A stretch of DNA of 64,000 bases, taken from assembly GCF_042676085.1 (NCBI RefSeq), contig NZ_JBHTKH010000019.1, positions 11,788 to 75,787 on the forward strand, read 5' to 3'. Numbering within the stretch: position 1 is the stretch's first letter; every line of letters begins with the position of its first letter. This document shows positions 23,522 through 32,431 of this stretch, piece after piece. This stretch comes from Terrabacter terrigena (GTDB lineage: Bacteria; Actinomycetota; Actinomycetes; Actinomycetales; Dermatophilaceae). Below the pieces are notes generated by a model. It ran no database searches. It saw only the letters and a list, made by a program, of their open reading frames with translations, and was not told where the DNA came from. A program made the position numbers and the translations under genes.

Positions 23522-25012
23522 GTGACGACTCCCGCAGCCTCCGGCCTACTCGTCGCCGGCACCTCCTCAGACGCGGGCAAGTCGGTGGTCGTCGCCGGCC
23601 TCTGCCGAGCGCTCGTGCGGCGCGGGCTGCGGGTCGCGCCGTTCAAGGCCCAGAACATGTCGAACAACTCGATGGTGTGCCTCGACGGCGGCGAGATCGG
23701 CCGCGCCCAGTGGCTCCAGGCGGTCGCCGCGCGCGTCGAGCCGACGACGGCGATGAACCCCGTCCTGCTGAAGCCCGGCACCGACCGCCGCTCGTTCATC
23801 GTCGTGCGCGGCGAGCCCGCAGGCACGCTCGAAGCCGGCCAGTACGCCGCCGGGCGCGGCCATCTGCGCGACGCCGCCTTCGCGGCCTACCGCGAGCTGG
23901 CCGACGCATACGACCTCGTCGTCTGCGAGGGCGCCGGGTCGCCCGCCGAGATCAACCTGCGCGCGGGCGACTACGTGAACATGGGCCTCGCCACTGAGTT
24001 CGGGCTGCCCGTCGTCGTCGTCGGCGACATCGACCGCGGCGGCATCCTCGCCTCGCTCTACGGCACCTGGGCCCTGCTCGACGACGACGACCGTTCCCTG
24101 CTGAAGTCCTTCGTCATCAACAAGTTCCGCGGCGACGTGTCGGTGCTGGAGCCGGGTCTCGACGAGATCACCGAGCGCACCGGCGTGCCCTTCCACGGCG
24201 TCATCCCGTGGCTGCTCGACGTGTGGCTCGACAGCGAGGACACCCTCGAGGTCGGGCACTGGCGCGCCTCGACGGCCCTGTCGGCGACCGCACGCGACCG
24301 GCTCAAGGTCGCGGTGCTGCGGCTCCCCCGCATCTCCAACGCCACCGACGTCGACGCACTGGCCGCCGAGCCCGGCGTGGACGTGCTCGTGACCGTGGAT
24401 GCCGCCGTGGCCGAGTCCGCCGACCTGCTCGTCATCCCCGGATCGCGTTCCACCGCAGGTGATCTGGCATGGCTGCGCGAACGCGGACTGGCCGAGGTCG
24501 TGACCCGCCGCGTCGCGGCAGGACGGCCCGTGCTCGGTGTCTGCGGCGGCTACCAGATGCTCGGGCACCAGATCGACGACGACGTCGAGGGCCGGGTCGG
24601 TGTCGTGCCGGGCCTCGGGCTACTGCCCGTGCACGTCGAGTTCGGCGAGACGAAGGTGCTCGCCCGGCCGACCGGGGCGTGGGACGGCCACGTCGTCGAC
24701 ACGGCCTACGAGATCCACCACGGCATCGCGTCGCGCGCCGGCTCCGGAGACGCCGACCCGTTCCTCGACGGATGGTCGACCGGTGCCGTGTGGGGGACCA
24801 TGTGGCACGGGGCGTTCGAGAGCGACGGCTTCCGCCGGGCCTGGCTGTCGCACGTCGCGTCGGTCGCAGGCTCGCACTGGAAGCCGCAGGCCGGCGCAGC
24901 GGGCTTCGCCGAGCGGCGCGAGCGCATGCTCGACACCCTGGCCGATGCCCTCGAGGAGCACGTCGACCTCGAGGCGCTGCTCGACCTCACCCGCGCAGGA
25001 GGCGCCAGATGA
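23522..25012 (+). CDS. cobQ: Adenosylcobyric acid synthase (CobQ)
   Basis: This 496-residue enzyme amidates four side chains of adenosylcobyrinic acid a,c-diamide using glutamine and ATP, late in cobalamin synthesis. The N-terminal P-loop is GTSSDAGKS (residues 13-21), followed by the family block PFKAQNMSNNSMV. The C-terminal glutamine amidotransferase domain has its catalytic cysteine at 341 (GVCGGYQMLG). The GTG at 23522 starts directly at the conserved N-terminus. Its stop overlaps the cobF start (ATGA). Confidence 0.95.
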   Translation: MTTPAASGLLVAGTSSDAGKSVVVAGLCRALVRRGLRVAPFKAQNMSNNSMVCLDGGEIGRAQWLQAVAARVEPTTAMNPVLLKPGTDRRSFIVVRGEPAGTLEAGQYAAGRGHLRDAAFAAYRELADAYDLVVCEGAGSPAEINLRAGDYVNMGLATEFGLPVVVVGDIDRGGILASLYGTWALLDDDDRSLLKSFVINKFRGDVSVLEPGLDEITERTGVPFHGVIPWLLDVWLDSEDTLEVGHWRASTALSATARDRLKVAVLRLPRISNATDVDALAAEPGVDVLVTVDAAVAESADLLVIPGSRSTAGDLAWLRERGLAEVVTRRVAAGRPVLGVCGGYQMLGHQIDDDVEGRVGVVPGLGLLPVHVEFGETKVLARPTGAWDGHVVDTAYEIHHGIASRAGSGDADPFLDGWSTGAVWGTMWHGAFESDGFRRAWLSHVASVAGSHWKPQAGAAGFAERRERMLDTLADALEEHVDLEALLDLTRAGGAR

Positions 25013-26385
25013 TCGACCGGATCCGCATCATCGGGATCGGCATGGGCAGTCCCGAGCACGTGACGGGCGAGGCTGCACAGGCACTTTCGACGGTCGACGT
25101 CTTCCTCGTCGCCGACAAGGGCGGCGCGAAGGCCGACCTCGTCGCGGCCCGGCAGCGGGTGTGCGACGCGCTCATCCCGTCGGACCACGCGTACCGCGTC
25201 GTCGAGGTCGCCGACCCGAAGCGCGGCCCGGACGCCGAACGCGACGACACGGCATACGGCCAGGGGGTGCGCGACTGGCACGCGGCGCGCGTCGACGCGT
25301 ACGCAGAGGTCATCGACGGGCTCGGTGACGACGAGACGACGGTGGGGTTCCTCGTGTGGGGCGACCCCGCGTTCTACGACTCGACGATCCGGGTCGTCGA
25401 CGCGCTCGTCGAGAGGTACGCGGCGGCCGGGGCCGACGTCGAGCACGACGTCATCGCCGGCATCAGCGCGCCGCAGCTGCTCGCCGCGCGGCACCGCATC
25501 CCCCTCAACCGCATCGGTGCGTCGATCCACGTCACGACCGGGCGTCGGCTCGTCGACGAGTACGACCCAGCCCTCGGCGACGTCGTCGTCATGCTCGACG
25601 GCGGCCTCGCCTGCACGGAGCTGGCCGACGCGTACCCCGACCTCGAGCTGTTCTGGGGCGCCTACCTCGGCTCGCCCGACGAGCTGCTCGTCCGGGGGCG
25701 GCTCGCCGACGTCATCGACGAGGTGCGACGGGTGCGCGCCGAGGCTCGCGAGCGGCACGGCTGGGTCATGGACACCTACCTGCTGCGGCAGCCGGCGGAC
25801 ACCCCGACGGTGCCGGCGGTGACCGGCTACCCGGAGACGGGCCCGCTGACCGACGGCGTCGTGGTCGTGCGGCCCGTCACGGCCGGCGACTGGCAGGTCG
25901 TGCGCGACGAGCACAACGACGAGGAGTCTCTGCGGTGGGACCTCTTCGGCAAGCCCTACACCGACGACGAGGCCCGGCAGAAGGCCGCCCAGGCCCGGCG
26001 CGAGTGGCGGTCGGGCCGGGCTGCGCGCTTCGTCATCGTCGACGCGGCCACCGGTGAGGGCGCGGGAGTCATCGGCGTCATGCGGATGGGACCTCCCGGG
26101 CTCGGGCTCCTCGGCTACGGCGTCGTGCCGGCGTTCCGGGGGCGCGGGTTCACCACCCGGGCGCTGCGGCTCGTGTCGCGCTGGGCGTTCGAGTCCGCCG
26201 GACTCGCGGTGCTCGAGCTGGGGCACAAGGCCGGCAACGTCGCGTCCGGCAAGGTCGCCGCGCGGGCCGGGTTCCGCGCCGAGGGCCGGCTGACCGCGCG
26301 GCTGCCCAACCCCGACGGCACCCGGTCCGACGAGATCTACTACTCGCTGACGAAGGAACGCTTCGACGCCGAAAGGCCAGAGTGA
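25009..26385 (+). CDS. cobF: Precorrin-6A synthase (deacetylating) CobF fused to a GNAT acetyltransferase
   Basis: Residues 1 to about 260 are CobF: the SAM-binding start IRIIGIGMGSPEHVTG, the GDPAFYDST block and IAGISAPQLLA. CobF methylates precorrin-5 at C1 and releases acetate to give precorrin-6A. Residues about 280-458 are a RimJ/RimL-like GNAT domain with the acetyl-CoA loop region VPAFRGRGFTTRAL and the ending HKAGNVASGKVAARAGF. The single open frame has no internal stop. CobF is normally about 250-260 residues alone, so the fusion is unusual. The GNAT substrate is unknown. The C-terminus lies in a 38-bp tandem duplication. Confidence 0.9.
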   Translation: MIDRIRIIGIGMGSPEHVTGEAAQALSTVDVFLVADKGGAKADLVAARQRVCDALIPSDHAYRVVEVADPKRGPDAERDDTAYGQGVRDWHAARVDAYAEVIDGLGDDETTVGFLVWGDPAFYDSTIRVVDALVERYAAAGADVEHDVIAGISAPQLLAARHRIPLNRIGASIHVTTGRRLVDEYDPALGDVVVMLDGGLACTELADAYPDLELFWGAYLGSPDELLVRGRLADVIDEVRRVRAEARERHGWVMDTYLLRQPADTPTVPAVTGYPETGPLTDGVVVVRPVTAGDWQVVRDEHNDEESLRWDLFGKPYTDDEARQKAAQARREWRSGRAARFVIVDAATGEGAGVIGVMRMGPPGLGLLGYGVVPAFRGRGFTTRALRLVSRWAFESAGLAVLELGHKAGNVASGKVAARAGFRAEGRLTARLPNPDGTRSDEIYYSLTKERFDAERPE

Positions 26386-26437
26386 GCTGCTCGCACGCGT
26401 TCGACGCCGAAAGGCCAGAGTGAGCTGCTCGCACGCG
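26362..26437 (+). repeat. 38-bp perfect tandem duplication spanning the cobF-GNAT stop codon
   Basis: The 38 bases at 26362-26399 are repeated exactly at 26400-26437. The unit contains the last codons and stop of the cobF-GNAT gene, so the second copy is an untranslated leftover before the next gene. It looks like a recent slippage or recombination event. It also carries the start of a TACGGT promoter box for the following gene. Confidence 0.9.
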
Positions 26438-26450
26438 CTACGGTGCGCTC

Positions 26451-27056
26451 GTGGATGACAGGGGAGGCGACACCACGGGAGCGGCGGCCGTCGTGGCCGT
26501 GCCTGACGACCGGCCGGTGCGTGCCCGGCAACCGCGGCTGCGGCGGCCTGCGGCCTGGTCACTGGGACTGGGCATCTCGTCCCTGCCCCCGCTGGTCCTC
26601 GGGGCTGCGTCGGCTCCTCCGTCCGACGGCTCCTACCGCGTGTCCACCGTGCTCCTCCTGGCCGCAGGAGTATTCGCGTGCGTCTGGCTGGTCCGGTTGC
26701 AGTGGTTGGTCGTGCGCGCGCGACACTCACCGACGTTGGTCCCCGATCTGGGGATGTGGGTGATGTGGGCTCTGCCCGTCGTGTCGTGGATCCTGCCGCC
26801 GGTGCGGATCTCGCGTCTGGACAAGGCGATCCACGGCAGGCGCTCGTGGATGGTCTGGGCATGGGGCGCGGGTTGGGCGCCGCTCACGATGCCCAGCCTC
26901 TGGTCACCCGACCGCAACGTCGACATCCCGGTCGGCGACAGGGCCTGGCTACTTGCAGCCACGGCAGTCGTGACGTTCGGTCTCTGGACCCTGACGGTCG
27001 TGCGGCTCACACGTGGGGCCGAGGTCGTCGCGCACGTCAGCGGTCTCGACGCGTAG
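26451..27056 (+). CDS. DUF4328-like membrane protein
   Basis: The 201-residue protein has about four membrane segments and an inner motif MWVMWALPVVSWILPPVRISRLDKAI that resembles the DUF4328 pattern of small actinobacterial membrane proteins. No enzyme motif is visible and the role is unknown. The start is GTG, six bases after a TACGGT box in the 38-bp duplication, so it probably has its own leaderless promoter. It converges on the dienelactone hydrolase-like gene. Confidence 0.6.
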   Translation: MDDRGGDTTGAAAVVAVPDDRPVRARQPRLRRPAAWSLGLGISSLPPLVLGAASAPPSDGSYRVSTVLLLAAGVFACVWLVRLQWLVVRARHSPTLVPDLGMWVMWALPVVSWILPPVRISRLDKAIHGRRSWMVWAWGAGWAPLTMPSLWSPDRNVDIPVGDRAWLLAATAVVTFGLWTLTVVRLTRGAEVVAHVSGLDA

Positions 27057-27092
27057 GCGGCGTCGCGCGAGCCGCGCCGCTGCCTCTCTTCC

Positions 27093-27668
27093 CTAGACGC
27101 GGGCGAGGAAGTCGAGGACGCGCTGCTGCGCGAGGGCGGCGCCCTCGGGGTCGTATGCCGGAGCGCTGGGGTCGGCGAAGAGGTGGCCGCAGCCGGCATA
27201 CGTGAAGAGCTCACCGTCGTCGGCGGCGGCCACGATCGCGCGGGCCGCGTCGACGTCGCCCTCGTCCATGAAGAGCTCGTCGGCCTCGCCGCCGTGCACC
27301 TGGACCGGCACGCCGTCGGGCCAGTCGGGCGCGAACTCGCCGAGCGGGATCGCGGAGTCGAGCAGCACGGCGCCCCGGGCGCCGGGGCGGGTCTGGGCGA
27401 GCTGCTGCGCGGCCATGACGCCGAGGGAGAAGCCGGCATACACGAGGGCGTCGGGGAGGCCGTCGGCCGCGGCGACGCCCTGGTCCTGCAGCTGCTGGAA
27501 GCCGATGGAGCGGGCGTTGGCCATGCCCTCGTCGAGCGTCGCGAAGCTCTGGCCCGCGTAGAGGTCGGGCGCGTGGACGGTGTGCCCCGCCGCGCGGAGG
27601 GCGTCGGCGAACGCGAGGAAGCCGGGGGTCTGGCCCAGCGCATGGTGGAAGAGGAGGACGTCGGCCAT
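27093..27668 (-). CDS. Dienelactone hydrolase family protein
   Basis: The 191-residue alpha/beta hydrolase has the N-terminal LLFHHALGQTPG loop, a nucleophile elbow GFSLG and the late histidine motif YAGCGHLF. Classical dienelactone hydrolases use cysteine as nucleophile; this one has serine, so it is more likely a general esterase or lipase-like member. It is cytosolic by sequence. It is divergent from an ArsR-like regulator gene, with a direct-repeat operator between them. Confidence 0.82.
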   Translation of the reverse strand: MADVLLFHHALGQTPGFLAFADALRAAGHTVHAPDLYAGQSFATLDEGMANARSIGFQQLQDQGVAAADGLPDALVYAGFSLGVMAAQQLAQTRPGARGAVLLDSAIPLGEFAPDWPDGVPVQVHGGEADELFMDEGDVDAARAIVAAADDGELFTYAGCGHLFADPSAPAYDPEGAALAQQRVLDFLARV

Positions 27669-27701
27669 GCTTGCTCCTGTGATCGATGGTTGGCGCTGCT
27701 T

Positions 27702-27730
27702 TGATCCAACAACCTAGACTGATCCAACAA
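27702..27730. promoter_or_regulatory. Direct repeat operator between the hydrolase and ArsR-like genes
   Basis: TGATCCAACAA occurs at 27702-27712 and again at 27720-27730, an exact 18-base period. The second copy ends on the first base of the regulator's ATG. A TAGACT -10-like box (27715-27720) lies between them. The arrangement suggests autoregulation by the downstream winged-helix protein and shared control of the divergent hydrolase. Confidence 0.6.
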
Positions 27731-28356
27731 TGTCGATCAATAGCCCGGACACCCCCGACTACGTCCTCCCCGACACCGTCGAGGTGACCACGCCCGCGCA
27801 GCTGCGGGCCATCGCCGACCCGTTGCGCTCGTCACTGCTCGACCTCACCCTCGAGCGGGCCGCCACCGTGTCGGAGCTCGCGACCGCGGTCGGGCGCCCC
27901 AGGAGCACGATCGCCCACCACGTCGGGGTGCTCGTCGACGCCGGCATGCTCAGGGTCGTCCGGACGCGCCGCGTGCGGGCCATCGACGAGCGCTTCTACG
28001 GACGCACGGGCCGCACCATCAACGTCGGGGTCGTCCGTCGTCCCGGCGACACGACGACGCCGGTGTGCGTCAACTCCCTGTCGGTGGCCGCCGCCGACTC
28101 GGTCGCGGCCCACGAGGACGACACCCTCTACTCGACGCTGCGCCACGTCCGCATCCCTCGCGAGAGCGCCTCCGAGTTCTGGCGCCGCGTGGAGGGGCTC
28201 GTCCGCGAGTTCACCTCGCTGCCGCGCGACGGCGCGACCGTCTACGGCTTCGCGGTCGGCCTCTACCCCACCGACCAGCCGGTCCTCCCCGACCCCGGCA
28301 CCGCAACCGCCGACCTGACCGACTCCGACGACCTCACCGACTCCGACGACGCCTGA
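27730..28356 (+). CDS. ArsR-like winged-helix transcriptional regulator
   Basis: The 208-residue protein has an N-terminal helix-turn-helix (TPAQLRAIADPLRSSLLDLTLERAATVSELATAVGRPRSTIAHHVGVL). The C-terminal half of about 110 residues probably forms an effector or dimer domain, ending in an acidic DLTDSDDLTDSDDA tail with an internal repeat. It likely controls the divergent hydrolase. The ligand is unknown. The leader is very short: a TAGACT box lies nine bases before the ATG. Confidence 0.78.
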   Translation: MSINSPDTPDYVLPDTVEVTTPAQLRAIADPLRSSLLDLTLERAATVSELATAVGRPRSTIAHHVGVLVDAGMLRVVRTRRVRAIDERFYGRTGRTINVGVVRRPGDTTTPVCVNSLSVAAADSVAAHEDDTLYSTLRHVRIPRESASEFWRRVEGLVREFTSLPRDGATVYGFAVGLYPTDQPVLPDPGTATADLTDSDDLTDSDDA

Positions 28357-28392
28357 CCGGCAGCTGACCGGCCTCCGGAGGACACTCGGAGG

Positions 28393-28533
28393 ATGGCCAA
28401 GCGCAATCTGAAGTGCCTGATCCTCGGTCACAAGTACAGCCGTATGAAGCTGCGCGGCCGCACCATCCTCACCTGCAAGCGCTGCGGCGACGTCGACGTC
28501 GTGACGCACGACTTCCGCAACCTGCAGTTCTGA
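28393..28533 (+). CDS. Small zinc-ribbon-like protein, 46 residues
   Basis: This short frame encodes a basic 46-residue protein with C8, H13 and a CKRC pair at C28 and C31, a layout suited to one zinc ion (KCLILGHKYSR ... TCKRCGD). It resembles small zinc-ribbon proteins of the DUF1660 kind, though I cannot confirm the family. A GGAGG lies upstream. It sits between the ArsR-like gene and the end of cobN, transcribed toward cobN. The codon pattern is high-GC like its neighbours, which supports it being real. The role is unknown. Confidence 0.6.
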   Translation: MAKRNLKCLILGHKYSRMKLRGRTILTCKRCGDVDVVTHDFRNLQF

Positions 28534-28540
28534 GCGGCCG

Positions 28541-31500
28541 TCAGTCCTCGAGGTCGCCCTCGACGTCGAGGTAGACCTGCTGCAGCTCGGCGAGCAGCTC
28601 CGCGTCCGGCTCCTCCCACAGCCCGCGGTCGACGGCCTCGTGCAGCCGCTCGACCATGCCGTGCAGCGCCCAGGGGTTGGCGTGCCGGAGGAAGTCGCGG
28701 TTCTCCTTGTCGAGCACGTACGTCTGCGCGAGCTGCTCGTACATCCAGTCGGTGACGACGCCGGCGGTCGCGTCGAACCCGAAGAGGTAGTCGACCGTCG
28801 CCGCCAGCTCGAACGCGCCCTTGTAGCCGTGCTTGCGCATGGCCGCGATCCACCGCGGGTTGACGACACGGGCGCGGAAGACGCGCGCCGTCTCCTCCGT
28901 GAGCGTGCGGGTGCGCACCGCCTCGGGAGTCGTCGAGTCGCCCACGTACGCCTTGGGCTCGCGCCCGGTCAGCGCGCGCACGGTCGCGACCATGCCGCCG
29001 TGGTACTGGAAGTAGTCGTCGCTGTCGGCGATGTCGTGCTCACGGGTGTCGATGTTCTTCGCGGCGACGTCCATCCGCGCGTACGTGCGCTCCATGTCGG
29101 CCCGAGCAGGTATGCCGTCCAGCTCGCGCCCGTAGGCGAAGCCGCCCCACGTGGCGTAGACCTCCGCGAGGTCGGCGTCGGTGCGCCAGTTGCCCGACTC
29201 GACGAGCGAGAGGATGCCGGCGCCGTAGGAGCCGGGCTTGCTGCCGAAGATGCGGGTCGTCGCCCGGCGGGTGTCGCCGTGGTCGGCGAGGTCGGTGGCG
29301 ACGTGGGCGCGGAGGTAGTTGTCCTCGGGCCCCTCGTCGAGGTCGGCCACGAGGCGCACGGCGTCGTCGAGCATGGCGATGACGTGCGGGAACGCGTCGC
29401 GGAAGAAGCCCGAGATGCGCACGGTGACGTCGATGCGGGGCCGGCCCAGCTCGGCGAGCGGGATGGCGTCGAGGCCGACGACCCGGCGCGACATCTCGTC
29501 CCAGCGCGGGCGCACGCCGATGAGCGAGAGCACCTCGGCGATGTCGTCGCCCGACGTGCGCATCGCGGACGTGCCCCAGACCGACAGGCCCACCGAGCGC
29601 GGCCACTCGCCGGTGTCGGCGCGGTGCCGGGCGAGCAGGTCGTCGGCGAGGCGCTGGCCGGTCTCCCAGGCGAGTCGGCTCGGGATGGCCTTCGGGTCGA
29701 CGGAGTAGAAGTTGCGACCGGTCGGCAGCACGTTGACGAGGCCGCGCAGCGGCGAGCCGGACGGGCCGGCCGGCACGTAGCCGCCGTCGAGGGCGTGCAG
29801 CACGGCGTCGATCTCGCCCGTCGTCGCGCGCAGGCGCGGCACCACCTCGCGGCAGGCGAAGGCCAGCGAACGGCATACGCCCTCGGTGTCGACGCCCGTG
29901 GTGTCGTCGCCCAGCTGGTCGCGCACGATCCCGGCGACCGCCCCGGCATCCCAGTCGGTCTCGGCGAGCGCGGTCACGAGGGCGGCCGCCTGCGCCTCGG
30001 TGTCGTCGACGGACGAGCGCTCGGACAGCCCCTCGCTCAGACCGAGTGCCGTGCGCAGCCCCGGCACGGCGCCCACGGCACCGGCGAAGACCTGGTTGGC
30101 CCGCAGGATCGCCAGCACGAGGTTGGCGAGGCCCTCCCCCGCGGGGGCCTCGCCAAGGATGTGGAGCCCGTCCCTGATCTGAACGTCCTTGACCTCGCAC
30201 AGCCACCCGTCGACGTGCATGACGAACTCGTCGAACTCCTCGTCGTCGGGACGGTCGGTGAGGCCGAGGTCGTGGTGCATCTGGGCGGCCTGGATGAGGG
30301 TCCAGATCTCTGCGCGCAGGGCCGGCGCCTTGGCCGGGTCCATGACGGAGACGTTGCCGTACTCGTCGAGCAGCTGCTCGAGGCGGGCGATGTCGCCGTA
30401 GGACTCGGCACGCGCCATCGGCGGCACGAGGTGGTCGACGATCGTCGCGTGGGCGCGACGCTTGGCCTGGCTGCCCTCGCCCGGGTCGTTGACGAGGAAC
30501 GGGTAGACGAGCGGGATCGAGCCGATCGTCGCATCGGGGCCGCAGGCGGCCGAGAGCGCGAGGTTCTTGCCCGGCAGCCACTCGAGGTTGCCGTGCTTGC
30601 CCATGTGGACGACAGCGTGGGCGCCGAAGTCCCTTGCCAGCCAGTCGTAGACGGCGAGGTAGTGGTGCGTGGGCGGCAGGTCGGGGTCGTGGTAGATCGC
30701 GATCGGGTTCTCGCCGAAGCCGCGCGGGGGCTGGACGAGGATGACGACGTTGCCGGCGCGCAGGCTCGCCGCGACGAGCTCACCCCCGGCGTCGGCGTGC
30801 CGGTCGACGAACACGTCGCCCGGCGCCTCGCCCCAGTGCTCGGTGACGGCGGCACGCAGCTCGTCGGGCAGCCGGTCGAAGTGCTCCCGGTAGCGGGCGG
30901 CCGGGATGCGCACCGGCTGGCCGCTCAGCTGCTCCTGCGTGAGCCAGTCCTCGTCCTGGCCGCCGGCCTCGATGAGGGCGTGGATGAGGGCGTTGCCGGC
31001 CGTGGTGTCGGGCGTCTCCCCCTCGACGGGCTCGAGCGGCCCCGTGCCGGGGATCGCGCCGGGGGCGCCCAGGTCGTAACCGGCGTCCCGCATCGCCCGT
31101 AGCAGCCGGATGATCGAGACCGGGGTGTCGAGCCCGACGGCGTTGCCGATGCGCGAGTGCTTCGACGGGTACGCCGACAGGACGACCGCGATGCGGCGCT
31201 CGGCGGGCGGGGTGTGCCGCAGGCGTGCGTGGTTGACGGCGAGCGTGGCCAAGCGAGCGCAGCGCTCGGGGTCGGCCACGTAGTGCGGGAGCCCGTCGCC
31301 GTCGATCTCCTTGAACGAGAAGGCGTTCGCGATGAGCCGTCCGTCGAACTCGGGCACCGCGACCTGGGTCGCGACGTCGAGCGGGCTCATGCCGTCGTCG
31401 CTCGCGTCCCACTGCTCTCGGCTCCAGGTGAGGCACAGGCCCTGGATGATCGGCACGTCGAGCGCGGCGAGCGCCTGCACGTCCCACGCTTCGTCGTCCT

Positions 31501-32218
31501 CGCCCGCACTCGCGGTGCCCGGCTTCGTGCCCCCCGCCGCCAGCACCGTCGTGACGAGGACGTCGTAGGCCGTGAGGTGCTCGAGCAGGTCGGCAGGGGC
31601 ATCGCGAAGCGACGACACGTGCACCGGCACGCCGATGCCGCCGGCCGCGTCGACCGCGTCGGCGAGCGCGTGGACGTAGGCGGTGTTCTCGGCGGCGTAC
31701 TGGGCTCGGTAGAAGAGGATCCCGACGCGCGGGCGGGGAGCAGCGCCCGCGGCGTCGGGAGTCGGGAGGGGCACGGGGTGCGCCCCGGGCCGGTCGAGCA
31801 CTCCCCAGGCCGGGAGCGGCGCGGGCGGCTCGAAGCCCTCACCGGTCATGAGCACCGTGTCGCCGAGGAAGGCGTGCAGCTCGCGGAGGTTGGCAGCGCC
31901 GCCCTCGGCGAGATAGCGGTGCGCCTCGGCGACGACCCCGGGCGCCACGGTCGAGAGGTCCATGAGCGAGGCGTTCGGGGTCTGCTCGCCACCGAGCACG
32001 ACCATGGGCTTTCCCGTCACGCGGAGCCGGCGGAAGCCGTCGCAGAGGTCCTGGGGCCCTCCGAGGATGCGGGCGACGACGATGTCGGCAGCCTCGATCG
32101 CCTCGGCCATCGACGTGTGACCGGGCCGGGACGGGTTGGCGAGCACGTAGTCGGCACCGCTGCCGCGGGCGCACAGCAGGTCGGTGTCAGACGTCGAGAG
32201 CAGCGCGATGCGCGTCAC
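28541..32218 (-). CDS. cobN: Cobaltochelatase large subunit CobN
   Basis: This 1,225-residue protein is the large subunit of the aerobic ATP-dependent cobaltochelatase, which inserts cobalt into hydrogenobyrinic acid a,c-diamide. Family blocks are visible along its length, for example VVHMGKHGNLEWLPGK, the YPFLVNDPGEGSQAKRRAHATIVDHL segment and SVWGTSAMRTSGDDIAEVL. Its partners are usually CobS and CobT; here the fused ChlID-like protein at 41929 probably takes that role. The GTG at 32218 was chosen because the homologous start VTRIALLSTSD lies there; a longer frame would run into the riboswitch. Confidence 0.95.
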   Translation of the reverse strand: MTRIALLSTSDTDLLCARGSGADYVLANPSRPGHTSMAEAIEAADIVVARILGGPQDLCDGFRRLRVTGKPMVVLGGEQTPNASLMDLSTVAPGVVAEAHRYLAEGGAANLRELHAFLGDTVLMTGEGFEPPAPLPAWGVLDRPGAHPVPLPTPDAAGAAPRPRVGILFYRAQYAAENTAYVHALADAVDAAGGIGVPVHVSSLRDAPADLLEHLTAYDVLVTTVLAAGGTKPGTASAGEDDEAWDVQALAALDVPIIQGLCLTWSREQWDASDDGMSPLDVATQVAVPEFDGRLIANAFSFKEIDGDGLPHYVADPERCARLATLAVNHARLRHTPPAERRIAVVLSAYPSKHSRIGNAVGLDTPVSIIRLLRAMRDAGYDLGAPGAIPGTGPLEPVEGETPDTTAGNALIHALIEAGGQDEDWLTQEQLSGQPVRIPAARYREHFDRLPDELRAAVTEHWGEAPGDVFVDRHADAGGELVAASLRAGNVVILVQPPRGFGENPIAIYHDPDLPPTHHYLAVYDWLARDFGAHAVVHMGKHGNLEWLPGKNLALSAACGPDATIGSIPLVYPFLVNDPGEGSQAKRRAHATIVDHLVPPMARAESYGDIARLEQLLDEYGNVSVMDPAKAPALRAEIWTLIQAAQMHHDLGLTDRPDDEEFDEFVMHVDGWLCEVKDVQIRDGLHILGEAPAGEGLANLVLAILRANQVFAGAVGAVPGLRTALGLSEGLSERSSVDDTEAQAAALVTALAETDWDAGAVAGIVRDQLGDDTTGVDTEGVCRSLAFACREVVPRLRATTGEIDAVLHALDGGYVPAGPSGSPLRGLVNVLPTGRNFYSVDPKAIPSRLAWETGQRLADDLLARHRADTGEWPRSVGLSVWGTSAMRTSGDDIAEVLSLIGVRPRWDEMSRRVVGLDAIPLAELGRPRIDVTVRISGFFRDAFPHVIAMLDDAVRLVADLDEGPEDNYLRAHVATDLADHGDTRRATTRIFGSKPGSYGAGILSLVESGNWRTDADLAEVYATWGGFAYGRELDGIPARADMERTYARMDVAAKNIDTREHDIADSDDYFQYHGGMVATVRALTGREPKAYVGDSTTPEAVRTRTLTEETARVFRARVVNPRWIAAMRKHGYKGAFELAATVDYLFGFDATAGVVTDWMYEQLAQTYVLDKENRDFLRHANPWALHGMVERLHEAVDRGLWEEPDAELLAELQQVYLDVEGDLED

Positions 32219-32261
32219 TGGAACTCCTCGGCGGGGTGTCCACGCCCCGCGGTCGAAAGGA

Positions 32262-32375
32262 AAGAGAAGCGCTGCCGGCAGTTCCTGACTCACCGCCTCC
32301 CTCACGGGTGGCGACTCACAGTGGCGGGACCGTCCCGGACTCTCACCGGGTTCCTGGTCGACGACGCTGCGCCCA
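32262..32375 (-). promoter_or_regulatory. Cobalamin riboswitch upstream of cobN
   Basis: On the minus strand the segment GGAACCCGGTGAGAGTCCGG, followed by GGTCCCGCCACTGTGAG, matches the conserved core of cobalamin riboswitches, including the B12-box-like part. The 3' side ends near AGTCAGGAACTGCCGGCAG. Just downstream, a hairpin formed by GCGGGGCGTGGACACCCCGC (about 32231-32250) precedes the cobN ribosome site and could be the expression platform. High B12 should lower cobN expression. Confidence 0.92.
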
Positions 32376-32431
32376 CCATAGCCCGAGACGGGCGCCTTGA
32401 CGCGGACGGGGCCGGCCCTACGATGTGCCGC

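Noticed and set aside
24706..26862. A 718-codon minus-strand frame opposite cobQ-cobF-GNAT
   Set aside because: Low-complexity Arg/Ala/Pro translation and no homology; the plus-strand genes fit their families.
28640..31102. An 820-codon plus-strand frame opposite cobN
   Set aside because: Antisense shadow of cobN with no motif; cobN is diagnostic across its length.
31157..32431. Extension of the cobG frame upstream to 31157
   Set aside because: The upstream part reads antisense through cobN and the riboswitch and has no CobG similarity; the start near 32432 fits.
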